Assembly: GCA_944378225.1 (NCBI GenBank)
Contig: CALWGE010000002.1
Span: 49,681 to 113,680, forward strand
Direction of reading: 5' to 3'
Source: an uncultured Merdimonas sp.
Lineage (GTDB): Bacteria; Bacillota; Clostridia; Lachnospirales; Lachnospiraceae
Length of the DNA stretch: 64,000 nucleotides
A program made the translations under genes and the position numbers. Positions 35,811 through 44,511 of the stretch are shown piece after piece. The notes beneath the pieces were generated by a model. That model made no database searches. It was given only the letters and a program-made list of their open reading frames with translations, and was not told the origin of the DNA. Each line of letters starts with the position of its first letter. Position 1 is the first letter of the stretch.

Positions 35811-35847
35811 CCCCCCGTTCCTTTCAAATCTATGAAGAAACGGGGGG
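35811..35847 (-). terminator. G6/C6 hairpin between cca and the CotS-like gene (terminator or RBS-sequestering stem)
   Basis: CCCCCCGTT...AACGGGGGG on the minus strand; the 3' arm is the G-run that serves as the ribosome site of the CotS-like gene, six bases before its GTG. The T-run after the stem is weak (ATTTGTG). Confidence 0.6.
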
Positions 35848-35865
35848 CATTATTCTTTTACAGGT

Positions 35866-37218
35866 TTATTCTTTTCTATTTTTCTTCTGTTCCTGTTTCA
35901 CTCTCTCCAGAAGAATTTCTTTTGTATTATATTCCGGATGTTCAAGCACAAGCTCCAGCAGTCTGTTCAATACTTTCCCAAGTTCCGGACCGGGTCTCTG
36001 TCCGGCGCTGATGAGATCCCGTCCTGTCACGGCCAGCTCCTTTAAGGACAGACACTGCCCTGCTTCGAGAATCCCCTGATACAGCTTTTCTGTCTCTTCC
36101 AGCGTTTTCAGCTTTTCCTCTCTGAGTACCGGGTTCTGAGCCATAATATCCGCCCGGCGCACCTTCAGGTAATCGGGAAATGTCTCCGCTCCTATCCGGT
36201 GTACAGCCTGCCGTACGCCGCGGGGCGTCAGCGGAATCTGCCGGTCATCATGAACAAGCACCAGTTTCACCACTTTTCTGCGGGTATCATTGTCAAACTT
36301 CAGACGGCGCAGGATCTGATCCGCCAGCTCGGCTCCCTTCTGACCATGTCCGTAGAAATGATCAATACCTGCCTCGTCTGTGGTCCTCGTCAGCGGCTTT
36401 CCGATATCATGAAGGAGAACTGCCAGCCGCAGGACCTTATCCGGCTCCGACGCGTACAAAGCGCGCAGGGTATGCTCTCCCACAGACCAGCTGTGATGCG
36501 GATGATTCTGCGGCGTATTCATACAAGCGTCGAATTCCGGCAGAATCACTGCGGAAATTCCCGTCTCCCAGACTACCCGAAACCGCTCCGGATGAGGGGA
36601 TGTCAGCAGCTTTACCAGTTCAGTCTGAATTCTCTCTGCGCTGACCTTCGAAAGGCGCGGCGCAAATCTGGACAGGGCCGCCCGGGTCTGATCCTCTATC
36701 GTAAAATCCAGCTGGGCGGAAAAACGTACCGCCCGCAAAATGCGAAGTGCGTCCTCTGTAAATCGTTCTTCCGCATTTCCCACGCAGCGTATCTGTCTGC
36801 GCTTCAGATCCCCCAGACCGTCGAAGGCATCCACCAGCCCTTCCTTCTCATTATATGCCATGGCGTTGACCGTAAAGTCCCGCCGTCTCAGATCTTCCAG
36901 AAGACTGGGGGTGAATGTCACTTTTTCAGGATGACGGCCATCCAGATATTCTCCGTCAATCCTGTAGGTTGTCACCTCAAAACCTTCTCTTCCCTGCATG
37001 ACTGTTACGGTTCCATGCTGAAGTCCCGTATCCAGGGTACGGGGAAACAGTGCCTTCACCTGTTCCGGTCTGGCGTTGGTGGTAATGTCCCAGTCGGCAG
37101 CTGTCCTGCCCAAAATGGCGTCACGGACGCAGCCGCCCACCACGTAAGCCTCAAAACCGGCTTCCGTGAGGGCGGCTATGATTCGGTTTGCTTTTTCCGG
37201 AATCTGAATGCGCAGCAT
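35866..37218 (-). CDS. cca: CCA tRNA nucleotidyltransferase (HD-domain type)
   Basis: A 450-aa enzyme that adds or repairs the 3' CCA of tRNAs; both tRNA genes in this window lack encoded CCA. It has YVVGGCVRDAILGR, the catalytic ADWDITTNA, RRDFTVNAM and the tRNA-binding helical domain, then an HD domain (LLHDIGKP...DHFYGHGQKGAEL). I start at ATG 37218 with AGGAAC upstream; a longer frame to 37350 has no matching family sequence. It lies 38 bp after proS. Confidence 0.95.
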   Translation of the reverse strand: MLRIQIPEKANRIIAALTEAGFEAYVVGGCVRDAILGRTAADWDITTNARPEQVKALFPRTLDTGLQHGTVTVMQGREGFEVTTYRIDGEYLDGRHPEKVTFTPSLLEDLRRRDFTVNAMAYNEKEGLVDAFDGLGDLKRRQIRCVGNAEERFTEDALRILRAVRFSAQLDFTIEDQTRAALSRFAPRLSKVSAERIQTELVKLLTSPHPERFRVVWETGISAVILPEFDACMNTPQNHPHHSWSVGEHTLRALYASEPDKVLRLAVLLHDIGKPLTRTTDEAGIDHFYGHGQKGAELADQILRRLKFDNDTRRKVVKLVLVHDDRQIPLTPRGVRQAVHRIGAETFPDYLKVRRADIMAQNPVLREEKLKTLEETEKLYQGILEAGQCLSLKELAVTGRDLISAGQRPGPELGKVLNRLLELVLEHPEYNTKEILLERVKQEQKKNRKE

Positions 37219-37256
37219 AAAAAACGTTCCTGTATCTGTGATTAATCGATCTGTTA

Positions 37257-38696
37257 TTAGTACGCCTTGCCCCAGTAAACCATAGCTTTCGCCGGTTTTC
37301 CGCAGCAGACGCAGACATCTGAAATTTTCTCCTGCTTGAACGGCATACAACGGGCCGTAGCAGTCGTATCTTCCTTTACCTTATCTTCGCAGGCCTGATC
37401 GCCGCACCACATAGCGCGTACAAAGCCCGGCTTTTCATTGATAGTCTTTACAAACTCATCATATGTCAGAGCGTCGTATGTATGCGCGTCTCTGTGCGCA
37501 CGGGCGCGCTCCAGCATATCGTGCTGCATCGTATCCAGCACCTCGGTGAGCTTCTCAGAAAGGCTGTCCAGGGAAACCACGATCTTCTCCCGTGTATCAC
37601 GGCGTACGATCACTGCCTGATTTGCCTCGATATCCTTCGGTCCGATCTCGATACGCACCGGGATACCCTTCATCTCCTGTTCGGAGAACTTCCATCCCGG
37701 GCTCTTGTCGGAATCGTCCACTTTTACCTTAAATCCTGCCTGCAGAAGGTCAGCCTTGATGGCATAAGCCTTATCCAGCACGCCTTCCTTATGCTGAGCA
37801 ATCGGAATTACCATAACCTGAACCGGAGCAATCCGCGGCGGCAGTACCAGACCGCTGTTATCTCCGTGCACCATGATGATAGCTCCAATCATACGGGTCG
37901 TCATTCCCCATGAGGTCTGATGTACGTACTGAAGTGTATTATCCTTTGCTGTATACTGAATGCCAAATGCTTTTGCAAATCCATCGCCAAAGTTGTGGCT
38001 GGTACCGGACTGCAGCGCCTTACCGTCATGCATCAGAGACTCAATTGTATAGGTAGCCTCTGCTCCGGCAAATTTCTCTTTGTCAGTCTTGCGGCCGCGG
38101 ATAACCGGAATCGCCAGAACTTCCTCACAGAAATCCGCATACACGTTCAGCATCTGCTGTGTACGGGCCTCTGCCTCTTCTGCTGTCGCATGAGCCGTAT
38201 GGCCTTCCTGCCACAGGAACTCTCTGGAACGAAGGAAAGGACGCGTTGTCTTCTCCCAGCGCACTACAGAGCACCACTGATTATATACTTTCGGCAGATC
38301 CCGGTAAGACTGGATCTCCTTTGCATAGAAATCACAGAACAGAGTCTCAGATGTAGGGCGCACGCACAGACGCTCCTGAAGCTGCTCCATACCGCCGTGG
38401 GTTACCCAGGCCACTTCCGGAGCGAAGCCTTCCACATGATCCTTTTCCTTCTGAAGAAGACTTTCCGGAATGAACATGGGCAGATATACATTCTCCACAC
38501 CTGTCTCCTTAAATCTTCTGTCCAGCTCATGCTGAATATTTTCCCAGATTGCATAACCTGCCGGCTTGATTACCATACATCCCTTTACACTGGTGTAATC
38601 CGTCAGCTCTGCCTTTTTTACAACATCCGTATACCACTGGGCGAAATCCACGTCCATCGACGTAATTTCTTCTACCAGCTTCTTCTCCTTAGCCAT
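37257..38696 (-). CDS. proS: Prolyl-tRNA synthetase (type 3, short archaeal/eukaryotic-like form)
   Basis: A 479-aa class II synthetase without the bacterial editing insertion. Motif 2 region is [26 protein letters not shown] and motif 3 has the [16 protein letters not shown] area. The C-terminal domain ends in the compact zinc-ribbon-like [18 protein letters not shown], with earlier cysteines at CGDQACED, typical of ProS type 3. ATG 38696 has GAGGAG upstream. Confidence 0.95.
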   Translation of the reverse strand: MAKEKKLVEEITSMDVDFAQWYTDVVKKAELTDYTSVKGCMVIKPAGYAIWENIQHELDRRFKETGVENVYLPMFIPESLLQKEKDHVEGFAPEVAWVTHGGMEQLQERLCVRPTSETLFCDFYAKEIQSYRDLPKVYNQWCSVVRWEKTTRPFLRSREFLWQEGHTAHATAEEAEARTQQMLNVYADFCEEVLAIPVIRGRKTDKEKFAGAEATYTIESLMHDGKALQSGTSHNFGDGFAKAFGIQYTAKDNTLQYVHQTSWGMTTRMIGAIIMVHGDNSGLVLPPRIAPVQVMVIPIAQHKEGVLDKAYAIKADLLQAGFKVKVDDSDKSPGWKFSEQEMKGIPVRIEIGPKDIEANQAVIVRRDTREKIVVSLDSLSEKLTEVLDTMQHDMLERARAHRDAHTYDALTYDEFVKTINEKPGFVRAMWCGDQACEDKVKEDTTATARCMPFKQEKISDVCVCCGKPAKAMVYWGKAY

Positions 38697-38739
38697 TTGT
38701 TCTCTCCTCTCGCCGCCCCGGGGGCAGATCTTTTTTCTA

Positions 38740-38773
38740 TAAAAACAGGATACCCTTTTAAAGGGCGTATCTT
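38740..38773 (-). terminator. Terminator after ytvI
   Basis: GATACGCCCTTT / AAAGGGTATCC stem on the minus strand followed by GTTTTTATAG, between ytvI and proS. Confidence 0.65.
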
Positions 38774-38862
38774 CTTGTTATTCTATCGCCCCCGGACAGC
38801 TTTTGTCAAGCCTTCTCTGTACATCCCGCTGCCCTCAGCGCCCGAAAATTCAGGGTTTTCTC

Positions 38863-39948
38863 TTACAGTTCCCGTGTTTTTTCCAGTTCTTCCGCATCTG
38901 CCCGGTCTGCCTGGCGCCACAGTTCCTGAATCAGAAGCACAGACAATGGTCCCAGCAGAATTCCGCCGAAACCATAAAGCTTTACTCCTGCATACACACT
39001 GGCCAGAATCACCACCGGAAGAATTCCGAGACGTCCGCCTATCAGCTTGGGTTCCAGAAGCTCTCTTGTGAAAACACAGACCCCATAAGTGACAGCCAGA
39101 ATCACAGCAGCCGTATAATTCTTCTGAAAAAAGACAAGAATCAGAATCCAGGGGACAAAAACTGTCCCTGTCCCAAATACAGGCAGAGCATCCAGAAGCC
39201 CTGTGCCGATTCCTTCCAGCACCGGATTCGCTCCTGCTCCGGAAATCCAGATGCCCGCCGTGCATTCCAGGATCACAAGCCCCATAATAATACACTGTGC
39301 CCGCAGATAACCGCCGGCAGAACGCAGGATTCCCCGCAGCACTGATACCGCCTGCCTGTAAAAGGGCTGTTTTCTTCCTGCCAGTCGGATTTTTTCAAAA
39401 TCCGATGCTGTCAGAAGAATCGCCACTCCGGTGACCAGAATTCCTGCTGCCCAGGAACCTGCCTTCTTCAGAATTTCCCAGGAGCTGCCGAATGCTCCCG
39501 GAAGAATATTCTGACTGGCATGATCCCGGAATACATTCAGCTGATCTGTCACAAAAATGCGTACATCCTCTGCTTCCAGATTCATGATCTCACTGATGCC
39601 GTCACAGCATTCGTATAAAATCCGTTCCGCTTCCCCCGGACTGGAAAGCTCACGGAGCGCCTGCTGCATGAAAGCTGCCGCGTTCCTGCCCAGCCACGCT
39701 CCTCCTGATGCCAGGATGACAGACAGCAGAATCAGAATTATGGCCATACCAAAAGACGGCTTCAGATGAAAATGGCGCTGCGCCCACCGGAGACCGGGCC
39801 AGCACCAGTACACCAGAAGCGCCGCAAGAAAAAACGGAACCAGCAGCGGCACCAGGTACTTCATTCCCAGATAAACGCCCGCTGCGATTCCGATTTTTTT
39901 CAATAGAATCTGTGTTTTCCGACTTTTCCACAGCTGCTCCATTGGCAT
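38863..39948 (-). CDS. ytvI: Sporulation integral membrane protein YtvI (AI-2E transporter family)
   Basis: A 361-aa protein with about eight hydrophobic helices and the AI-2E/PerM family motifs GTGTVFVPWILI and LEPKLIGGRLGILPVVILASVYAGVKLYG. The YtvI subfamily is named from sporulation screens; its molecular function is not known. I start at ATG 39948 with AAAGGGAACA upstream; a frame open to 40026 has a Cys/Lys-rich extension that is unlikely to be translated. Confidence 0.85.
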   Translation of the reverse strand: MPMEQLWKSRKTQILLKKIGIAAGVYLGMKYLVPLLVPFFLAALLVYWCWPGLRWAQRHFHLKPSFGMAIILILLSVILASGGAWLGRNAAAFMQQALRELSSPGEAERILYECCDGISEIMNLEAEDVRIFVTDQLNVFRDHASQNILPGAFGSSWEILKKAGSWAAGILVTGVAILLTASDFEKIRLAGRKQPFYRQAVSVLRGILRSAGGYLRAQCIIMGLVILECTAGIWISGAGANPVLEGIGTGLLDALPVFGTGTVFVPWILILVFFQKNYTAAVILAVTYGVCVFTRELLEPKLIGGRLGILPVVILASVYAGVKLYGFGGILLGPLSVLLIQELWRQADRADAEELEKTREL

Positions 39949-40080
39949 TGTTCCCTTTCTGCAGCAGTCTTTTGAAACGACTGTCTGCTGACATCCTTTC
40001 TGAGAGTAGTATTGCCAGACAATCATTTTTCAGCCTGTTACTTTCATCCAGAATTATCAGAGACTCTCCACGGGGATAAC

Positions 40081-40577
40081 TGTGGAATACAATGTGGATA
40101 ACTCGCTATTTTGTGGATAAAAAAGTGGAAAACACAGGATTTTGTGGTTTTATCTCAAATTCCATCCATTTTCCTGTGGCGGGATGGCGAAAACGGAGCC
40201 TGTATGCACACAATGCCGGAAAAGAGTTTTCCACATTTTCCACATATTTTTCTGTTTCTGCAGAGCCATACTTCCGGTCGCCTGCAAGAGGCGTTCCCAT
40301 TCCGGCCATCTGTACGCGGATCTGGTGATGACGCCCTGTTTCCAGGCGAATTTCCACCAGCTCCTGACCCTTTCTCCGTTCCAGAATCCGATAGCGCAGC
40401 ACTGCCTTTTTTGCCCCGGGATAAGTGGGAGAAGTGATTTCCGAACGGTTTTCTTTACCGTTTTTACACAGGTAGTCCACACATTCCGTCCAGTTATCCA
40501 CTTCTTTTTCCACATTTCCCACAGGTTTTCCACATAGTTTCTGACTATTTGTGTTTTCCACCGAAAAGTTATCCACA
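40081..40577. repeat. DnaA-box-like array in and beside the pseudouridine synthase gene
   Basis: Perfect TTATNCACA boxes occur at 40093-40101 and 40112-40120 (minus orientation) and 40569-40577. Near matches are at 40494-40502 (TTATCCACT), 40227-40235, 40236-40244, 40506-40514 and 40526-40534 (TTTTCCACA). Most lie in the coding sequence and produce VDN and VEN repeats in the protein. Confidence 0.6.
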
Positions 40578-40870
40578 ACACGGCGGACCGCCAGATAGGT
40601 TTTTTCCATTTTATGCCCTGCGGACTGTCTGCTCAGAGCGGCTGCGGCCTGCGGCGTCAGCGCGAAAAGCACCAGTCCTTCCACGGGCTGATCCAGACGG
40701 TGCACCATTCCCAGATATGGCGCCCCCTTGCCTGGATTTTTTTCATAAAGATAATTTTTTATCAGACTTTCACAGTCCTTTGTCCCCACACGGGCACTTT
40801 GAACGGGAACACCCGCTGGCTTGTACAAAACCAGCAGGTGCTCATCCTCATATACAATATGTAATTTCAT
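40106..40870 (-). CDS. RluA/RluD-family RNA pseudouridine synthase
   Basis: A 254-aa enzyme isomerising uridine in rRNA or tRNA, without an S4 domain. The catalytic aspartate is D60 in HRLDQPVEG, and LETGRHHQIRVQM is the other signature. Residues about 99-127 form an insertion with repeated VDN/VEN/VEK triplets, and residues 209-217 (YVENVENSF) and the C-terminal tail repeat the pattern. These are the parts encoded by the DnaA-box-like 9-mers. The target RNA is unknown. It sits 21 bp after pgi on the same strand, so the pair may be co-transcribed. Confidence 0.88.
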   Translation of the reverse strand: MKLHIVYEDEHLLVLYKPAGVPVQSARVGTKDCESLIKNYLYEKNPGKGAPYLGMVHRLDQPVEGLVLFALTPQAAAALSRQSAGHKMEKTYLAVRRVVDNFSVENTNSQKLCGKPVGNVEKEVDNWTECVDYLCKNGKENRSEITSPTYPGAKKAVLRYRILERRKGQELVEIRLETGRHHQIRVQMAGMGTPLAGDRKYGSAETEKYVENVENSFPALCAYRLRFRHPATGKWMEFEIKPQNPVFSTFLSTK

Positions 40871-40891
40871 CTTTACCGTCTCTTCAGAAAA

Positions 40892-42241
40892 TTACAGTCT
40901 TTTCAGAAGCTCTTCGCGCTCCTTCTCATATCCCGGCTTTCCAAGCAGGGCAAACATATTCTTCTTATACGCTTCTACTCCAGGCTGATTGAAGGGGTTC
41001 ACTCCCAGAATGTATCCGCTCACGCCTACCGCAAACTCAAAGAAATAGAAGAGCTGACCCAGGCAGTACTCGTCCTGGCAGGGGATATCCACACGCAGGT
41101 TCGGTACGTTGCCGTCGGTATGCGCCAGAACAGTTCCGTTCATTGCGTTCTTGTTTACAAAATCCACGGTCTTTCCAGCCAGATAATTCAGTCCGTCCAG
41201 ATCCACAGCCTCCTCATGAATGGTGATCTCAGCCGGGCACTCCTCCACATTCAGAACTGTCTCAAACAGATTGCGGGGACCGTCCTGAATCATCTGTCCC
41301 ATGGAGTGCAGATCTGTGGAAAGATCCACTGCTGCCGGGAAAATTCCCTTCTGATCCTTACCTTCGCTCTCGCCATAGAGCTGTTTCCACCATTCAGATA
41401 CATAGTGCAGGCTCGGTTCATAGTTTGCCAGCACCTCGATCACCTTACCCTTGCGCAGCAGAATATTGCGGATAGCTGCATACTGCATTGCGCCGTTCTC
41501 CTCGAAAGGTGCGTTCAAAGCTTCTTCTCTGGCTGCTGCTGTTCCGTCCATCAGCTTCTGGATATCTGCTCCGCTTACTGCGATAGGAAGAAGTCCGACT
41601 GCAGTCGTCACAGAGAAACGTCCTCCTACATCATCCGGAACCACAAAGGTCTCATATCCCTTCTCGTCAGCAAGTTTCTTCAGCGCTCCTCTTGCCTTGT
41701 CGGTTGTGGCATAGATTCTCTTTGCAGCCTCAGCGTCGCCGTATTTCTTCTCCAGCATTTCCTTGAAAATACGGAAAGCGATGGCCGGCTCTGTGGTTGT
41801 ACCAGACTTGGAAATCACGTTTACAGAGAAATCGCGATCACCGATTACATCCATCAGATCCTTGATATATTTGCTGCTGATGCTGTTTCCTACAAAATAG
41901 ATCTCCGGTGCCTTACGGATCTCTTTGGAAACCACATTATAAAAGCTGTGCTTCAGGAACTCAATGGCCGCTCTGGCTCCCAGATAGGAACCGCCGATAC
42001 CGATTACCACCAGAACCTCGGAATCATTTTGAATCTTCTCTGCCGCCTTCTGAATTCTCGCAAACTCTTCCTTATCGTAGTTTACAGGCAGGTCTACCCA
42101 GCCGGTAAAATCATTTCCGGCTCCCGTTCCTGATACGAGAAGCTCTTTTGCGTTTTCCGCGATTGCTTTCATGCTCTGAATCTCATCCTCGCCGATCACA
42201 CTCAGAGCCTTGGAATAGTCAAATGAAATCTTATTGCTCAT
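40892..42241 (-). CDS. pgi: Glucose-6-phosphate isomerase
   Basis: A 449-aa glycolytic enzyme interconverting glucose-6-P and fructose-6-P, of the shorter Firmicutes form. Motifs are [26 protein letters not shown] (phosphate-binding), the catalytic Glu region [14 protein letters not shown] and the C-terminal [18 protein letters not shown]. Its promoter is at 42291-42319. It links the phosphoglucomutases, glgP and the GH13 enzyme to glycolysis. Confidence 0.97.
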   Translation of the reverse strand: MSNKISFDYSKALSVIGEDEIQSMKAIAENAKELLVSGTGAGNDFTGWVDLPVNYDKEEFARIQKAAEKIQNDSEVLVVIGIGGSYLGARAAIEFLKHSFYNVVSKEIRKAPEIYFVGNSISSKYIKDLMDVIGDRDFSVNVISKSGTTTEPAIAFRIFKEMLEKKYGDAEAAKRIYATTDKARGALKKLADEKGYETFVVPDDVGGRFSVTTAVGLLPIAVSGADIQKLMDGTAAAREEALNAPFEENGAMQYAAIRNILLRKGKVIEVLANYEPSLHYVSEWWKQLYGESEGKDQKGIFPAAVDLSTDLHSMGQMIQDGPRNLFETVLNVEECPAEITIHEEAVDLDGLNYLAGKTVDFVNKNAMNGTVLAHTDGNVPNLRVDIPCQDEYCLGQLFYFFEFAVGVSGYILGVNPFNQPGVEAYKKNMFALLGKPGYEKEREELLKRL

Positions 42242-42290
42242 TTTCGTTTTCTTCCTTTCTTCGCGCCGGCTTATGCGGCTCTATGTTTTT

Positions 42291-42319
42291 ATTCTAGCAA
42301 ATGCTCTCATGTGAATCAA
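42291..42319 (-). promoter_or_regulatory. Sigma-A promoter of pgi
   Basis: TTGATT (42319-42314) and TAGAAT (42296-42291) with a 17-bp spacer, about 50 bp upstream of the start. Confidence 0.7.
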
Positions 42320-42391
42320 GTTCCAGCGCAAAAAATTCTTACCCAAAAACATCCGAAAATGGCTTTTCAGGTTATTTTTCTCCCGCCTCCA

Positions 42392-42691
42392 TCAACTGAG
42401 AAATTCGCTCAGAACTTCGTCCAGCACCCGTTCCTCGGAAGCGCTTAAAGGTACGGTTCTGTTCTGTTTTTCGCCGATTTCCTCCGTTCCTGATCCATTC
42501 TCTCTCTCGTTCTCTCCGTGTTCTTCACGCAGATTCGGAAAACTTTCCCCGGCCCGCTGGCTCAGATTACTTCGAAGCAGCTCTCTTTTATTTTCCTTTA
42601 CAAGTGTGGAAATTTCCCTTACATCTGCCCACATATAAAGCAGAATAATCAGTACCGCCGCCCAGCCTGCTATAATGAAAATCTGAAACAT
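42392..42691 (-). CDS. Small single-helix membrane protein, unknown function
   Basis: A 99-aa protein not assigned to a family. It has one N-terminal hydrophobic helix (about 2-19), then a highly charged cytoplasmic or extracytoplasmic tail rich in Glu, Arg and Asn, ending VLDEVLSEFLS. I start at ATG 42691 with GGGAGG eleven bases upstream; the frame is open to 42781 with Gly/Thr-rich sequence that looks non-coding. It follows mtnN on the same strand but is separated from it by a terminator. Confidence 0.6.
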   Translation of the reverse strand: MFQIFIIAGWAAVLIILLYMWADVREISTLVKENKRELLRSNLSQRAGESFPNLREEHGENERENGSGTEEIGEKQNRTVPLSASEERVLDEVLSEFLS

Positions 42692-42803
42692 CTCAACTTC
42701 TTCCTCCCTGCCTGTCCCTCTGTTCCTTGTTTGTAGCTCTCCCGGATACATATCAGTTCCTGTCCCGGTATCTGCTTTCATTATACGCCTGCGGAAATGG
42801 GAT

Positions 42804-42860
42804 AAAAAGAGCAGGCCTTCGCCGGAACCTGACCTGTTCCGACAGAAAGCCTGCTTTTTC
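42804..42860 (-). terminator. Terminator after mtnN
   Basis: A large stem-loop with outer arms AAAAAGCAGGC / GCCTGCTCTTTTT and an inner pair GGAACAGGTCAGGTTCC, ending in a T-run on the minus strand, immediately beyond the mtnN stop. Confidence 0.8.
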
Positions 42861-42883
42861 TTTCTTATTCTTTTCTGTAAAAC

Positions 42884-43597
42884 CTAAAAGATATCTTCCG
42901 GGATCCGCTCCACAAAGTTTTCCACCAGACGCACGCTGTGCTCGATGGCCTTTTTCTCAAACTCAGGATAATCCACAGTGGCGCTGTCATCCGCCTTATC
43001 TGAAATCGCTCGGATAATTACAAAGGGAACTCTGTTCAGATATGCAGCCTGGGCAATGGCCGCGCCCTCCATCTCCGTGCAGTATCCTTCTGTCCAGGAG
43101 GCAATCTCTTCTTTCTTCTCGCGTCCTGCCACAAACTGATCCCCGGTCACTACTCTTCCCACAAATACCTGAATCTCCGGATTCACTTCCTCGCAGGCAG
43201 CCTTCGCCATCCGGATCAGTTCCGGATCCGCCGGAAAACTGATGGTGTCCATACGCGGAATCTCTCCTTTGGCATAGCCGAAGGACTGGGCATCCATATC
43301 ATGCTGCAGAGCATCGAAGGATACCACGATATCGCCAATCTCTATCTCAGCCTTCAGTGATCCTGCAATTCCCGTATTAATCAGGCGGCTCACATTGAAC
43401 ACATCCACCAGGATCTGCGCGCAGAGTCCGGCGTTTACCTTGCCAATACCGCTCCGTACCAGTACCACCTCTTTGCCGTTCAGCCGTCCCTGATAAAATT
43501 CCATGGACGCCTTCTTTACCACTACCTCTATCTCCATCTTCTCTTTCAGAAGAAAAATCTCTTCTTCCATCGCTCCGATAATACCTGTTCTTCCCAT
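42884..43597 (-). CDS. mtnN: 5'-methylthioadenosine/S-adenosylhomocysteine nucleosidase
   Basis: A 237-aa nucleosidase (Pfs) that cleaves adenine from MTA and SAH and so recycles the by-products of SAM use. Motifs are GIIGAMEEEI, the INTGIAGSL phosphorylase-fold loop, TEMEGAAIAQ and the catalytic Asp in RAISDKAD. I start at ATG 43597, six bases after GAGAGG. It is monocistronic with its own promoter and terminator. Confidence 0.95.
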   Translation of the reverse strand: MGRTGIIGAMEEEIFLLKEKMEIEVVVKKASMEFYQGRLNGKEVVLVRSGIGKVNAGLCAQILVDVFNVSRLINTGIAGSLKAEIEIGDIVVSFDALQHDMDAQSFGYAKGEIPRMDTISFPADPELIRMAKAACEEVNPEIQVFVGRVVTGDQFVAGREKKEEIASWTEGYCTEMEGAAIAQAAYLNRVPFVIIRAISDKADDSATVDYPEFEKKAIEHSVRLVENFVERIPEDIF

Positions 43598-43639
43598 AAC
43601 CAACCTCTCTTCCACCCGGTATTTCGTTTATTTTCATCT

Positions 43640-43668
43640 ATTTTACCAACAGATCCATATAATTTCAA
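43640..43668 (-). promoter_or_regulatory. Sigma-A promoter of mtnN
   Basis: TTGAAA (43668-43663) and TAAAAT (43645-43640) with a 17-bp spacer on the minus strand. Confidence 0.65.
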
Positions 43669-43729
43669 CCTATTTCGGGCAAGGCCGCCTTTCTGAAGCT
43701 TTTTACTGTACGTTTTTTCTCAAAAAAAC

Positions 43730-43768
43730 GAAAGACCGGCAGGGATATACCGCCCCGCCAGTCTTTCA
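43730..43768 (-). terminator. Terminator after the small secreted protein gene
   Basis: GAAAGACTGGCGGGG / CCCTGCCGGTCTTTC on the minus strand followed by GTTTTTTTG. It lies about 170 bp past the stop codon, so the transcript has a long AT-rich 3' part. The 43598-43939 gap also contains three TGTGTTAC repeats (43788, 43801, 43826) and no gene. Confidence 0.75.
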
Positions 43769-43939
43769 TTTTGCAGTAGTTAAAAGGTGTGTTACTTTTT
43801 TGTGTTACCAAATTTTTATCAAGTGTGTGTTACCTTTATATAAGGATTTTTTTACCATATTCAGTTGTCTTTTGTGTTTGTTATGATTTACTTTAAAATC
43901 ATATGGATTATAAATTAAACCAAAAGTAATGGTGCTACA

Positions 43940-44437
43940 TCAGGATGCTTTCATTGCGTACGTCTGAGTAGTTGTAGTCTCTGTTGTAGAGCCTTCTGTT
44001 ACTGTATGTACACCACGAACCATATACCAACGACCAGATGTTACTGCAATATTAGATTTACTTCCATAACAAGATGTTGTGTTTGTTTCCGTATAATAGT
44101 AACTGCCAATAGTTCCAAAGCTACTTCCACCGTTTGTACTCTCATCCAAATAAACAGCAACTTTAACCTTATCGCAAATGGAATGAGCATTTGTAGTTCC
44201 CGAAATATTAACTTTGGCTTTTCCAGCATCAACTAAGCCTACAATTCCACTTTCCAAATAAGTCCCTTTGGCAATTCCATACCAAGTATCAATCACTTCA
44301 TGCTCTGTAGTAGTATATACGTGGTATCCAGGTGGCGTTATATCTTCAGCTTGACTTGTTAATAGTTGGCTATTCCATACACAAATTCCAAATGCAAAAT
44401 ATAATCCAGCAAAAAGTATTTTTTTTAAATTATTCAT
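43940..44437 (-). CDS. Small secreted protein, unknown function
   Basis: A 165-aa protein with a signal peptide (hydrophobic about 7-27, cleavage probably after SQA). The mature part is rich in Thr, Ser, Gly and Tyr with short beta-strand-like stretches (KVAVYLDEST, YYYTETNTTSCYGSKSNIAVTSGRWYMVRG) and two cysteines (ICDK and SCYG). It ends in a Thr-rich segment. I do not recognise a family; it resembles small surface-exposed or toxin-like proteins of gut clostridia only in general style. The gene is clearly more AT-rich than its neighbours, suggesting recent transfer. An 18-bp palindrome lies upstream. Confidence 0.7.
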   Translation of the reverse strand: MNNLKKILFAGLYFAFGICVWNSQLLTSQAEDITPPGYHVYTTTEHEVIDTWYGIAKGTYLESGIVGLVDAGKAKVNISGTTNAHSICDKVKVAVYLDESTNGGSSFGTIGSYYYTETNTTSCYGSKSNIAVTSGRWYMVRGVHTVTEGSTTETTTTQTYAMKAS

Positions 44438-44467
44438 CTATTCTCCCCCCTTTCTTCAAATATCTTA

Positions 44468-44485
44468 TTGCAGAATATTCTGCAA
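44468..44485. promoter_or_regulatory. Perfect 18-bp palindrome upstream of the secreted protein gene
   Basis: TTGCAGAATATTCTGCAA lies 31-48 bp upstream of ATG 44437, between a TTCTTG and a TAAGAT that could be its -35 and -10. An operator overlapping the promoter is the simplest reading; no T-run makes termination less likely. Confidence 0.5.
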
Positions 44486-44511
44486 CAAGAATACGAATAG
44501 AAAAGCAAAAA

